Shown here: piece after piece, positions 47,589-58,222 of the stretch | Layout: each line of letters opens with the position of its first letter | Position numbering within the stretch: the stretch's first letter is position 1 | Origin: Scleropages formosus | Lineage: Eukaryota > Chordata > Actinopteri > Osteoglossiformes > Osteoglossidae | Reading direction: 5' to 3' | Length of the DNA stretch: 64,000 nt | Assembly: GCF_900964775.1 (NCBI RefSeq) | Contig: NC_041806.1 | Span: 24,455,488 to 24,519,487, forward strand | Notes under the pieces: model-generated | What the model saw: the letters and a program-made list of their open reading frames with translations, nothing else | What the model was told of the DNA's origin: nothing | Databases searched by the model: none | Position numbers and translations under genes: made by a program

Positions 47589-49690
47589 TCAACTGTCTCC
47601 CCAGCTCTGTTCCACAACAGCTGACACTCGCTTCTGATACTCCCGCTTGTTTTCCTGGTACAGCTGGGCTGCCTGGCTGTTTGCAGGGCTGTTGGGATTT
47701 GGCTCGTCCAGCAGAGACTGCGGATGGAATGGAGCGTATGTGACGGAGAAGAAGGAAGCCGGCGATAAGTGCTGTGCCACGTAATTATGCCAGACATCTT
47801 AAAGCGCATATGCTCCAGTGAGAGTTCGGCGGTGTTCTCAGCAATGGATGGGAACTGATTTATTACTGCTTCGTTTTTAAAGTAAACACGAGCACCACCT
47901 GTAAAATACCCGCCGAGTGGGGACATTCGCAGTGAAAATACAAGTGAAGTTCACATCCTACCTGTATGGAAGTGAGAATGGAGGACACATCATAGGTGGG
48001 ACTCCAGCGATTCTGTAGAATGTCGAGGCATATGCTGCCGTCAGCATACACTGCACAGAAACCAGAACAAAGAGGAGAATACAAACAATTTAAGGCCGAT
48101 GTGACTAATGCAAAAATAAATTACCATATAAATATATACAAAAATATACAATCTGGAGTTAATAGGTGTGAATAAAAATAAGGCTCATACTGTTGTCTTT
48201 ACAGATTAGAGCATCTCACTAGGGGCTGTGTATGAAAACTGTCCCTTATATTAATTTCTAATATATTTATGCAGGAAATACATTTTTCCCCCCCAACTTA
48301 TCTGAAGCGTCGTACCATTTGGGTGGAACATTTTTGAGACAAATCGGACTGTAGGAGGCTTGTTGGGGTATTCCTCGGTGAATTCCACAGTTAGCTTGAA
48401 CGTTCCTGTAACAAAACAACAAACCGTAGAACGTCCCCACAATATCATCGGTTAACGTTTTCCGAAACCACAACGTTTTCCATTGGGGAGGGTAAGAATG
48501 TTTTGGTAATACTTACCATCTTCAAAAGGTGTTCCTTCAGGCCTACAAAAGATTGACATATCTTTATTACATGTGCTTATAATATTTGAGAATGTGCGTT
48601 TTGTACATATACGAAAGATTTGTGTATTGCTAGAATAACATTGAACAAGAGTGCAAATGGGTCAGGGAGGGTTATCTGGGATCAGAAAGTGAGGAAGATA
48701 TAAAACTGCTGCTCAGAAAGAGGACAAACCCTACAGGTCACTGTATTTGTCCACATTCAAGTATTTTGGGCATTAATTACGGGGATGAGAATGTAAAAAT
48801 CCACACAGAGGAGACCCCCTGGAGTTACTCATGCTCAGCTGCGGCTGCTCCTTCCCCTCACCCGAATATGACCGCGTTCCACACCATGATGTTGTTCTCC
48901 GAAGGGGCTCCGCTCACTCCGCTCGGGGGGTCCTGCTGCAGTCTGCGAGATTCGAAACAAACAAAAAAAACAACATTGGTTCTGCTGATCAGGGCCATCA
49001 CTTTCCTCAGTCAACAACCCCAAGTGTCCTACTATACCATGGTAATTACTCTCCTAAGAGCAAAGGAGCTGCCCTTACACAGCTGGGGCAGCTGGCACCG
49101 TTCTGATGACAACTGCTGCTTTGGAATCTCAAGGTTCTGGGTTCGAATCCCACCCAACCTTGACCAGGGTACCTACTCCGAACTGTTGGGTAAATCTAAA
49201 GTTCATTATCTCACAGTGCAGTCGCGCTGGATAAAGGCGACAAATTAATTCTTAAATTTATTTATTTTATATATATATATATATATATAATTAATTTATT
49301 AAACACTGTCATAGTAAATCATGGTTTAATTCTGCCAATTAAGTTGATGTCGACTCGGAGAGAATTTCCACGAGAACGTCAGGCGACAGACTACTTGTTG
49401 AAAATCAATCAATGTCTATAATTTTGTCGATTAACACCGAAAGCGCGACTTTTTCGTGACGTCTCGCGCGGCTCCACTCACTCGCGTCGAATGAATGGCC
49501 GGGGATACAGCGCTCCCACACTCGCCGCGTTCGCTGCACATCACATGGGTCACAGAACATGGTGGACGCTGACTGGCACGACAATGCAATGGTCACCATG
49601 GTTCATCAGGTGAGGTGTAGAATCACGGGAGGAAATGCTCCATTACCGTTTAAAATCCCGCATCAGCCGCCTTCTCGCCGGAGTGCTCAT
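47589..49690 (-). CDS. ube2a: Ubiquitin-conjugating enzyme E2 A (RAD6 homolog)
   Basis: This E2 partners with RAD18 in PCNA monoubiquitination and with RNF20/40 in H2B ubiquitination. I read six exons on the minus strand: 49690-49647, 48942-48862, 48542-48517, 48405-48316, 48050-47962 and 47717-47589. They give exactly 152 residues, the family length. The catalytic cysteine is in [14 protein letters not shown] and the HPN motif is present (MFHPN). The residues [22 protein letters not shown] and RFVSKM fit UBE2A better than UBE2B, whereas the end SWGDS is closer to UBE2B. The third exon is only 26 bp. The gene is convergent with ing1. In human it is X-linked and not near ING1. Confidence 0.95.
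49085..49250 (+). repeat. tRNA-like SINE fragment (family B related)
   Basis: It has a B-box-like GGGTTCGAATCCCACC, then TTGACCAGGGTACCTACTCC and a tail with CTGGATAAAGGCGACAAATT. It lies in ube2a intron 1. Confidence 0.55.
49265..49290. repeat. AT microsatellite
   Basis: A run of alternating T and A lies in ube2a intron 1, directly after the SINE fragment. Confidence 0.7.
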
Positions 49691-50340
49691 GTCGACAACG
49701 GAGCAAAGCAAGCGGCCGGTCTCTGCTGTATGGAGCGGTGCCGGGGTGGGAGATCGAGTGGAGCAGGACAGCACTCCGAAACAGTTGATACACACCGTCT
49801 GTCCCAGTGTGACCCAAACAACCGCGAGCCGTCCCACTCCACCACTTTCTTTCTCTCCTTCGCCCCGGTACGATAAACAAGCTCTTCCCCCCTTTCTGCA
49901 GAAAGCCACGCGGCTCCGTTATTAGCAAGGCAAACATGGCGACACCACTCTGACAAAAAGGGGCCCCACTGAATAGCCACCGCCTGTTAAAAATTAATTC
50001 AAGTACTTCATGGGACTTTAAGAAATTGAAAAGTGTAGTTCAGCCTACGTGTTATCTGCAGCGACGATAGAAGGCACCAACTGTATGTATTAAAACTATT
50101 TCGGTCTGAATTGCGAAATCGCCCCCCCGCTTCTAATCGGTAGAATGGAATAGCGGTCGCTGGGGGCGTGGTCGCGGTGACGTCGGCGACGTCCAGTGTG
50201 GTCGAAGGACTGCGGACGGTGAAGGTCGCGGGAAGCGGTAGCGAGTAAGCGGGTGTCGGGATACGTGAGAGAGGCCTGGCTAGGAACAGGGCGGGTGGGG
50301 TGCGCTGCGTCTTTATAACGCACGTCGTCCTTCTAGATGT
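49691..50340 (-). promoter_or_regulatory. ube2a: CpG-rich 5' region of ube2a with CRE-like sites
   Basis: The sequence upstream of the ube2a ATG is moderately CpG-rich. A second GC-rich block at 50150-50340 holds GGTGACGTCGGCGACGTCC, with one full and one near CRE site. It may be the distal ube2a promoter or the promoter of an unrecognised rightward transcript. Confidence 0.4.
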
Positions 50341-50712
50341 ATCCAGAAATCGTGCAGTCCGGGGCGGGAGTAGAGAAGAGCACCGTCACTCAGCCACATA
50401 CTGTGCAGTTGTTTCATTAATGAACACGCCTCTTGTCTTGAGCCACGTTAAAAGAGGTGAAAAAGGCTGATTTGAACAAGTTCTGTTCTACATTCCATCC
50501 CTTTCTTAGTTCCGTGGTGCCAGACGGTGACGCCGAGCCGAGATGCCGGGCACCGCGTGTGTCCCGAAAGAATTCACTCTACGTTGCCGAGGCGACCGCT
50601 TTCCGCATGGTCACGTGTTCGAATTTAAATTTGTAGGTTTTCCACAAAAACAAAAGTGCATTTAAATGATTATATAAAATATTGACGGATTTTTGTTGCT
50701 TGAAAACTAAGA

Positions 50713-53700
50713 ATCCCCTAAGAATCAAAATCCCCTTATGACTATTAAATCAAGGATCTCGTTCACCCCGCCCGGTATGGGGTCACCGGGGCCCCACCCT
50801 GGAGCCAGGCCTGGGGGGGGGCTCGCATGCGAGCGCCTGGTGGCCAGGTCTATGCCCACGGGGCCTGGTCAGGCTTAGCCCAAAGCTATGACGTGGAGCC
50901 GCTCTTCGGTGGGCTCACCACCTGCCGGAGAGGACATAAGGGGCCGGTGTGTTGTGATTTGGGCAGTGGTCGGGGCAGAGTGCCCGGCCGACCCAAACCT
51001 CGGGCGCCAACTCTGGCTTTTGGGACTTGGAATGTCACCTCACTGGCAGGGAAGGAGCCTGAGCTAGTGCAGGAGGTTGAGAGATACCGTCTAGATATAG
51101 TCGGGCTCACTTCCACTCACAGCTTGGGTTCTGGAACCACTCTTCTCGATCAAGGGTGGACTCTCCGCTATTCTGGCGTTGCCCAGGGTGAGAGGCGGCA
51201 GGCTGGTGTGGGCTTATTAATAGCCCCCCAGTTCAGCCGCCATGTGTTGGACTCTACCCCGGTGAATGAGAGGGTCGTCTCCCTATGCCTTCAGGTCAGG
51301 GAACGGTCTCTCACTGTCGTTTGTGCTTATGTGCCTAGCGGCAGTGTAGAGTACCCGGCCTTTTTAGAGTCCCTGGGGGGCATGCTGGAAAGTGCTCCCA
51401 CTGGGGACTCTGTCATTCTACTGGGGGACTTTAACGCCCACGTGAGCAGCGACAGTGATACCTGGAGGGGCATGACTGAGAGGAACGGCCTCCCTGATCT
51501 GAACCCAAGCGGTGAGTTGCTATTCGATTTCTGTGCTAGTCACGGTTTGTCCATAACAAACACCATGTTCATGCATAAGGGTGTCCATCAGTGCACTTGG
51601 CACCAGGACATCCTAGGTCGGAGGTCGATGATCGGCTTTGTAGTCGTTTCTTCTGATCTTTGGCCATATGTCTTGGACACTCGGGTGAAGAGAGGGGCTG
51701 AGCTGTCAACTGATCACCACCTGGTGGTGAGTTGGATTCAATGGCGGGGGAAAAAGCTGGACAGACCTGGCAGGCCCAAACGCATAGTGAGGGTCTGTTG
51801 GGAACGTTTGGCGGAGGCCCCTGTCAGAGAGGTCTTCAACTCCCACCTCCGACAGAGCTTCAACCAGGTCCCAAGGGAGACTGGGGACATTGAGTCCGAA
51901 TGGACTATGTTCCACACCTCCATTGTCGGGGCAGCGGTTCGGAGCTGCGGCCATAAGGTCTCCGGTGCCTGTTGCGGCAGCAATCCCCGAACACGGTGGT
52001 GGACACCGGAGGTAAGGGATGCCGTCAAGCTGAAGAAGGAGTTCTATCGGGCCTGGCTGGCTCATGGGACTCCTGAAGCAGCTGACGGGTACCGGCGGGC
52101 CAGACGGAGCGCAGCTCTGGCAGTCGCCGCGGCAAAAACTCGGGCCTGGGAGGAGTTCGATGAGGCCATGGAGGAAGACTTTCGGTCGGCCTCAAAGAGA
52201 TTCTGGCAAACCGTCCAGCGACTCAAAAGGGGGAAGCAGTGTTCCTCCAACACTGTTTACAGTGGAAGTGGTGCGCTGATGACCTCAACTGAGGATGTCC
52301 TCGGGCGGTGGAAGGAATACTTTGAGGATCTCCTCAATCCCTCCGACACGCCTTCCGTAGAGGAAGCTGAGGCTGGGGACTTGGAGGGGGACTCGTCCAT
52401 TACCCTGGCTGAAGTTGCTGAGGTAGTCAAAAAACTCCTCGGTGGCAATGCTCCGGGGGTGGATGAGATCCGCCCCGAGTTTCTCAAGTCTCTGGATGTT
52501 GTGGGGCTGTCTTGGCTGACACGCCTCTGTAGCATCGCGTGGCGTTTGGGGACGGTGCCTCTGGACTGGCAGACCGGGGTGGTGGTCCCTCTTTTTAAGA
52601 AGGGGGACCGGAGATTGTGTTCCAACTACAGGGGGATCACACTCCTTAGCTTCCCTGGGAAAGTCTATGCCGGGGTACTGGAGAGGAGAATCCGACCGAT
52701 AGTCGAACCTCGGATCCAGGAGGAGCAATGCGATTTTCGCCCTGGCCGTGGAACACTGGACCAGCTCTATACCCTCACTAAGGTGCTGGAGGGTTCGTGG
52801 GAGTTTGCCCAACCAGTCCATATGTGTTTTGTGGACCTGGAGAAGGCATTCGACAGGATTATGGGGTTCAGGGCTCGTTGCTACGGGCTGTTCGTTCCCT
52901 GTATGACCGGAGCAGGAGCTTGGTTCGCATTGCCGGCAGTAAGTCAGACCTGTTCCCGGTGCATGTTGGACTCCGCCAGGGCTGCCCTTTGTCACCGATT
53001 CTGTTCATTATCTTCATGGACAGAATTTCTAGGCGCAGCCAGGGAACGGAGGGTGTCTGTTTTGGTGGCCGCGAGATCTCGTCTCTGCTTTTTGCGGACG
53101 ATGTGGTCCTGTTGGCTTCATCAAGTCAAGACTTGCAGCGTGCACTGGGGAGGTTTGCAGCTGAGTGCGAAGCGGCGGGGATGAGAATCAGCACCTCCAA
53201 ATCCGAGGCCATGGTTCTCAGTCGGAAAAAGGTGGATTGCCCCCTCCGGGTTAGGGAGGAGTTGCTCCCTCAAGTGGAGGAGTTTAAGTATCTCGGGGTG
53301 TTGTTCACGAGTGAGGGAAAAATGGAGCGGCAGGTTGACAGACGAATCAGTGCGGCGTCCGCAGTAATGCGGTCATTGTACCGGTCTGTTGTGGTGAAGA
53401 AGGAGCTGAGTCGTAAGGGGAAGCTCTCAATTTACCGGTCGATCTACGTTCCTACCCTCACCTACGGTCATGAACTCTGGATCATGACCGAAAGAATGAG
53501 ATCGCGGATACAAGCGGCAGAAATGAGTTTCCTCCGCAGAGTGGCTGGGTGCACCCTTAGGGATAGGGTGAGGAGCTCAGTTACCCGGGAGGAGCTCGGA
53601 GTAGAGCCGCTGCTCCTCCGCATCGAGAGGAGCCAGTTGAGGTGGCTCGGGCATCCGTTCCGGATGCCTCCTGGACGCCTCCCTGGGGAGGTGTTCCGGG

Positions 53701-53910
53701 CATGTCCCACTGGGAGGAGGCCTCGGGGCAGACCCAGGACACGTTGGAGAGACTACGTCTCCCAGCTGGCCTGGGAACGCCTTGGGGTTCCCCCAGAGGA
53801 GCTGGAGGAGGTGTGTGGGGAAAGGGAAGTCTGGGGGGCTCTGCTTAGACTACTGCCCCCGCGACCCGGTCCCGGATAAGTGGTGGAAGATGGATGGATG
53901 AATGGATGGA
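50713..53910 (+). mobile_element. RTE-clade (Rex3-like) LINE, copy 2, 5' truncated
   Basis: It is bounded by the perfect 12-bp duplication TGAAAACTAAGA at 50701-50712 and 53911-53922. The 3' end is a GGATGGATGAATGGATGGATG type repeat. Compared with copy 1 it lacks about 150 bp at the 5' end and has a net 34-bp internal deletion. The rest is very similar to copy 1. It lies between ube2a and hsf2bp. Confidence 0.93.
50827..53879 (+). pseudogene. LINE endonuclease/reverse transcriptase ORF, frameshifted
   Basis: The ATG at 50827 opens a frame through the endonuclease and most of the reverse transcriptase, up to [10 protein letters not shown] near 52855. There a net 34-bp deletion relative to copy 1 (6643-6681) shifts the frame and removes the end of motif A. 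The downstream part, with [12 protein letters not shown] and the C-terminus, continues in another frame to 53879. The endonuclease also reads SMIGF where copy 1 has SMIDF, changing a residue that should be a catalytic Asp. This copy cannot encode a working protein. Confidence 0.9.
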
Positions 53911-53922
53911 TGAAAACTAAGA

Positions 53923-54560
53923 TATAATATTGAAATTTAAAAAAAAAATGTTGCCAGAATGAGTGATGATGTTACCTAATTTTGTCAGCGCATCATCACA
54001 TTGGGGATGAGTGCGAGAAGCTTTCTGTTATAAAGCTCGATGTTGTTTTGTGGTTCACATCTCAACATAAGGCTCATCATGGTACAGTGATTGCAAACTG
54101 GTTGCTGCTGATTCTAGCTTAGCTGTTCTTTTCCTTGTGTCTTTTGGATGACAGTGGGAAGTTTGCAGAGATTACTGCAGAAGTTACCCTTCTCAAGGTA
54201 CTTTGTCACTATTGAGTGGTGATATTCAAAAGCCAGTGGATATCTTTAGAAAAGTAACGCAAGTAAGTAACTACATGCTGTGTAAATTGTGTTGTTGAGA
54301 TGAGCATCTTGGTTTCTCAGATTACTTCCCAGTCAGGCATCTGCTCTTGGACCATCACTCATTCCAGAGAATGGATGCTGGGGCTTACTCAAGCACTTTG
54401 AAAGCTGTAGGCCACACAAAGTAAGCTTCAGGTCCCACAACATGGAAGTTCTCAGTCCTTTCATTCCTTTCTCAAATAATTTAAAGAGAGTGCATATAAA
54501 ATTCCTGTAGTTTCCCTGTCCCTCAATCTGTTATAACTGGTTGATCTATCTCAGTGCTTA
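53923..54560. other. Intergenic, nothing recognised
   Basis: This AT-rich stretch between the LINE and a SINE shows no coding frame and no repeat that I recognise. Confidence 0.5.
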
Positions 54561-54581
54561 TTCAATAACAATAATAATTTA

Positions 54582-54766
54582 CATACACACACATCATCTG
54601 AAACCATTTGTCCCATACGGGGTCGCGAGGAGCCAGAGCCTAACCCGGCAACACAGGGCGCAAGGCCGACGGAGGAGGGGACACACCCAGGACGGCACCC
54701 CATGCAGGGCTCAAACCCCAGACCTGCCACACAGCGGGCACTGGCCAAACCCACCACGCCTCCATG
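54582..54766 (-). repeat. tRNA-derived SINE, family A, shortened
   Basis: The plus strand shows the CA tail, CATTTGTCCCATACGGGGTC, CCTAACCCGGCAACACAGG and GGGGACACACCCAGGACGG. The body and head are shorter than in the other copies. The flanks AATAATAATTTAC and AATAATAAATATAC may be a worn target duplication. Confidence 0.75.
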
Positions 54767-55167
54767 AATAATAAATATACAAGTCCAAAGTCCTGAATTT
54801 CAAATCTCGGCTTTACCACACCTGTGAAAATTATAACATTTTGGTTTTGATTCCTTGCTCTGTCTATCTGTGTGGTGTTTTCACCTTGTGCTATGCATAA
54901 AACCAATTTTAAAAAAAAAAATACATCTTGGCTGAGACTTTAGAGGCTGGTGGTGATACTTCATTCTCACCTGAAGATGCTGACAGGCTCCTGCTCAGAA
55001 GGCCAGAATGTTCTCCATCCTCTAACACATACTTGCAGTAAATGTTTGCTTTAGGTGAGCTGAATGTTTTCAGGCACCAGGGGCTTTAAGACAATCCGAG
55101 GAGAACATGAAGAATTTACCTGTGCTGAAATGACCGCTCCGTTACTACAGTGACCGCTCTCCTGATA

Positions 55168-55473
55168 TAGTGCTGCTCGAAAGTGTATTATTCTTCATAG
55201 AATCTAAATCTTAAACCTATAGAAATGAATATATGATTATGATTTACACACCTAATTCTACTTACCTAGTTGGTTTAACCAGTGTAACTAGGATTTTAGT
55301 ATTTTGCACCTGCACTACTTCCATGTTTCTACTACACACGATTTCCTCTAAAGCAACACATGGAATTGGTCATTAAACACCTATTATTTCACTTGAGAAA
55401 CACTGCTTCTTGTTAACTGTTTCATGGTAAAACTAAGGGACACGTGGGGTTACCATACTTTCCAGCAGCACTT
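55168..55473. mobile_element. TA-flanked miniature DNA element, copy 1
   Basis: It starts AGTGCTGCTCGAAAGTGT and ends in the near reverse complement (CATACTTTCCAGCAGCACTT), beside TA at the left. The interior, for example TACTACACACGATTTCCTC and TGGTAAAACTAAGGGACACG, recurs in reverse complement in the element at 56364-57989. It has no coding capacity. A Tc1/mariner-type MITE is likely. Confidence 0.7.
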
Positions 55474-55679
55474 AACTAGCATTCTGTATTTGCTGTCATA
55501 CAAAAGCAGTATAAACTAAATTCACTAACTTGTGTTATTTATAAAGTCAATGATGCAGATTCCCCAACCCCGTACCCTTGAGGAAGGAACCTGCGCTGAA
55601 CAAATGCAGCAGGAACACCCTGCTGTGTGGTACACGGGTAAGTAACAGTACAGTAAATCAGCGCGAGCCCCATGAGGGA

Positions 55680-55900
55680 GCAGCGGCGTTAACCGCTGCA
55701 CCGCTAGGGGGCGCAGCGGCTCTACGTATTCAGGGGAAGTCCGACAAACGTGACGTTGACCGCGAAACCGCCGCTTTCCTGCAGTGGCACAGCGACTGCG
55801 CGCGCGCTCTCTCGGTCACGCACGGGCGCGCGAGCACACACTGAGGCGGGAGATGTACAAAACGCATTGGCGTCGCGACCGTGTACGTACTTGCTTTTTA
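55680..55900. promoter_or_regulatory. hsf2bp: CpG-rich patch, possible hsf2bp promoter
   Basis: A short CpG-dense block (GGGGGCGCAGCGGC, GACTGCGCGCGCGC, GGCGCGCGAGC) stands out in AT-rich surroundings. It lies 2.3 kb upstream of the first hsf2bp exon I can recognise and would suit that gene's missing first exon. The link is inferred from position only. Confidence 0.35.
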
Positions 55901-56363
55901 GTACTCGTACAAATACCTGTTTGTAAAAAAAAAAAGTAAAAAATGACTAAAAAGTAGTATCGCACGAATTCATTTTTGTTCATATTTAACCATCAGCATC
56001 AGTTTGGTTTCAGGGTTTGCTTGGCAGATGAGCTCGTTTACTGAGGAACTCAGTAACGCACCGCAGTGATAAAATATTTGTTCAAATTAATCTTCATTCA
56101 TTAATAACAAACTGTTCCTTTACTTAGTTTTCATGTCAGCCACCGTGGTAAACTGCAGTAAAGAGCGGTAAACGGGCCAAAGATCAGCTGTAGTACATAT
56201 TAATGATATTATTGGAGACTAACCCTTCATTCTGAATGGGTGAAACAACTGAAACGTTCATATTCTGAATTATTCAGCAAATTGAATATTTTCACCACTA
56301 AATACCCTGCATTCATTGCTCCAGTGAAAAAGGCGCAAAAGTATAAATTGATAAATCATTATA

Positions 56364-57989
56364 CAGTGCTGCTGGTATGTGAAGCCCTCGTGTCCCTTAG
56401 TTTTACCGCAAAATGGATATATAAGGTATATAATGAGAATCAGTGTTTCTCATGTGACATAAATAGGTGTGTAATTTTCAAATCAGAATCAGAAGGAGCT
56501 TTATTGCCAAGTATGTTCACACATACAAGGAATTTGTCTTGGTGACAGGAACTTCCACAGCAAAGACAGAATGACAGTGGCAAGATAGATGAAAAGATAG
56601 AGTATTTGAATAAGGGATGAAAAATATATAAAAATATACAGTACCCAATATTATATACAAAAATAGTCACTAGTTACAAATGCAAGGGAGTGTGAGAACA
56701 GATATGATGTGATAAAAAGTTATAAATAGCATTATGTATTGCATTGGTTTACTCTCTAGGGGAGAGATTTAGGTGTTCATGAGGTAGATGGCCTGAGGAA
56801 AGAAACTTTTCTTGTGCCTGGCTGTCCTGGTGTTCAGTGCTCTGTAGCGCCAGCCAGATGGCAAAGGTTCAAAGAGGAAGTGGCCTGGATGTGAGGGGTC
56901 TAGAATGATTTTGCCAGCCCTTTTACTGACTCTGGACGAGTGCAGTTCTTGGAGAGCTGGGGGGAATGTGCCGATGATTCTTCCAGCAGTCCGAACTATC
57001 TGCTGTAGTCTTATGATGTCTGACTTCGTAGCTGAGCCGAACCAGACAGTTATAGAGGTGCAGAGGACGGACTCGATGACTGCGGAGTAGAATTGCATCA
57101 GTAGCTCCTGTGGCAGGTTGAACTTCCTCAGCTGGCGAAGGAAGTACAACCTCTGCTGGGCCTTCTTCACAATGGAGTCTATATGGGGCTCCCACTTCAG
57201 GTCCTGTGAGATGGTGGTGCCCAGGAACCTGAATGACTCCACTGTTGCCACAGTGCTGTTCATGATGGTGAGTGGGGATAATGCTGAGGTGTTTCTCCTG
57301 AACTCTACGATCATCTCCACTGTTTTGAGCGTGTTCAGCTCTAGGTTGTTATGACTGCACCAGACAGCCAGCTCTTGGACCTCCTGTCTGTAAGCAGACT
57401 CGTCACCATCCCGGATGAGGCCAATGAGTGTGGTGCCGTCTGCAAACTTCAGGAGTTTGACAGAGGGGTCTTTAGTGGTGCAGTCGTTGGTGTACAAGGA
57501 GAAGAGCAGTGGGGAGAGCACACATCCCTGGGGTGCGCCAGTACTGGTTGTGCGAGTATTGGATGAGAATTTTCCCAGCCTCACTATCTGCTGCCTGTCT
57601 GTCAGAAAGTTGGTGATCCACCGACAGATGGAGGTGGGCACAGAGAGTTGGGTTAATTTGGACAGGAGGAGGTGTGGAATGATGGTGTTGAAGGCTGAGC
57701 TGAAGTCCACGAACAGGATTCTCGCATAAGAGATTCTCGCATTCTGTATGTTGCGTTATAGGAAATCATGTGTAGTAGAAACACGCAGGTAAAGCAGGTG
57801 CAAAAAAATGTGAAGCCCAAGTTGCATTGGTTAACCCCAATGGGTAAGTAGAGTCAGATGTGTAAATAATAATCATTTATTCATTTTATACATTTATTTA
57901 AAGATTTAGATTTTTTAATGTTTATTTTAATATTTTAGACATGTTTAATGACCATCTCAATAGGGTTCACATACTTTTGAGCAGCACTG
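56364..57989. mobile_element. TA-flanked miniature DNA element, copy 2, split by a LINE
   Basis: The ends are CAGTGCTGCTGGTATGTGAA at 56364 and the reverse complement of CAGTGCTGCTCAAAAGTATG at 57989, each bordered by TA (56362-56363 and 57990-57991). Its two halves, about 56364-56480 and 57735-57989, match the uninterrupted copy at 55168-55473. The Rex1/L2-like LINE lies between them. Confidence 0.75.
56483..57730 (-). mobile_element. Rex1/L2-like LINE, 5' truncated
   Basis: On the minus strand, 57710-56769 encodes 313 residues of reverse transcriptase and C-terminus: [14 protein letters not shown] (motif A), [19 protein letters not shown], then [14 protein letters not shown], and near the end [19 protein letters not shown]. 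The catalytic motif reads FADG instead of FADD, so this copy is dead. The 3' untranslated part contains the fish LINE end AGGAGCTTTATTGCCAAGTA (read on the plus strand near 56492). It is inserted in a TA-flanked miniature element. Confidence 0.85.
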
Positions 57990-58222
57990 TAAGTAGTTAC
58001 ATGCTGGAAGGCCTCTAGAGAAAAGTGTCAATTTAAGGAATGAACCTCAGTATGTAAAATGGGGAGTAAAAAGAGCTCAGATGGTGGGTCACTGTCAGAT
58101 ATTACCAGCGGTATTCCATGGAGTTATTCACACACGCTGTAGGAACACATTAGAGTGGCCTGCTTATTGGGGGTCACGGCTGTGACCTGCACTCTTTCAT
58201 GGCTGTGTGGTACCCTCCTCAG

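Noticed and set aside
47589-49690. Assignment of the E2 gene to ube2b
   Set aside because: The C-terminal SWGDS is ube2b-like, but more diagnostic positions ([26 protein letters not shown]) match UBE2A, so ube2a is preferred; phylogeny would settle it.
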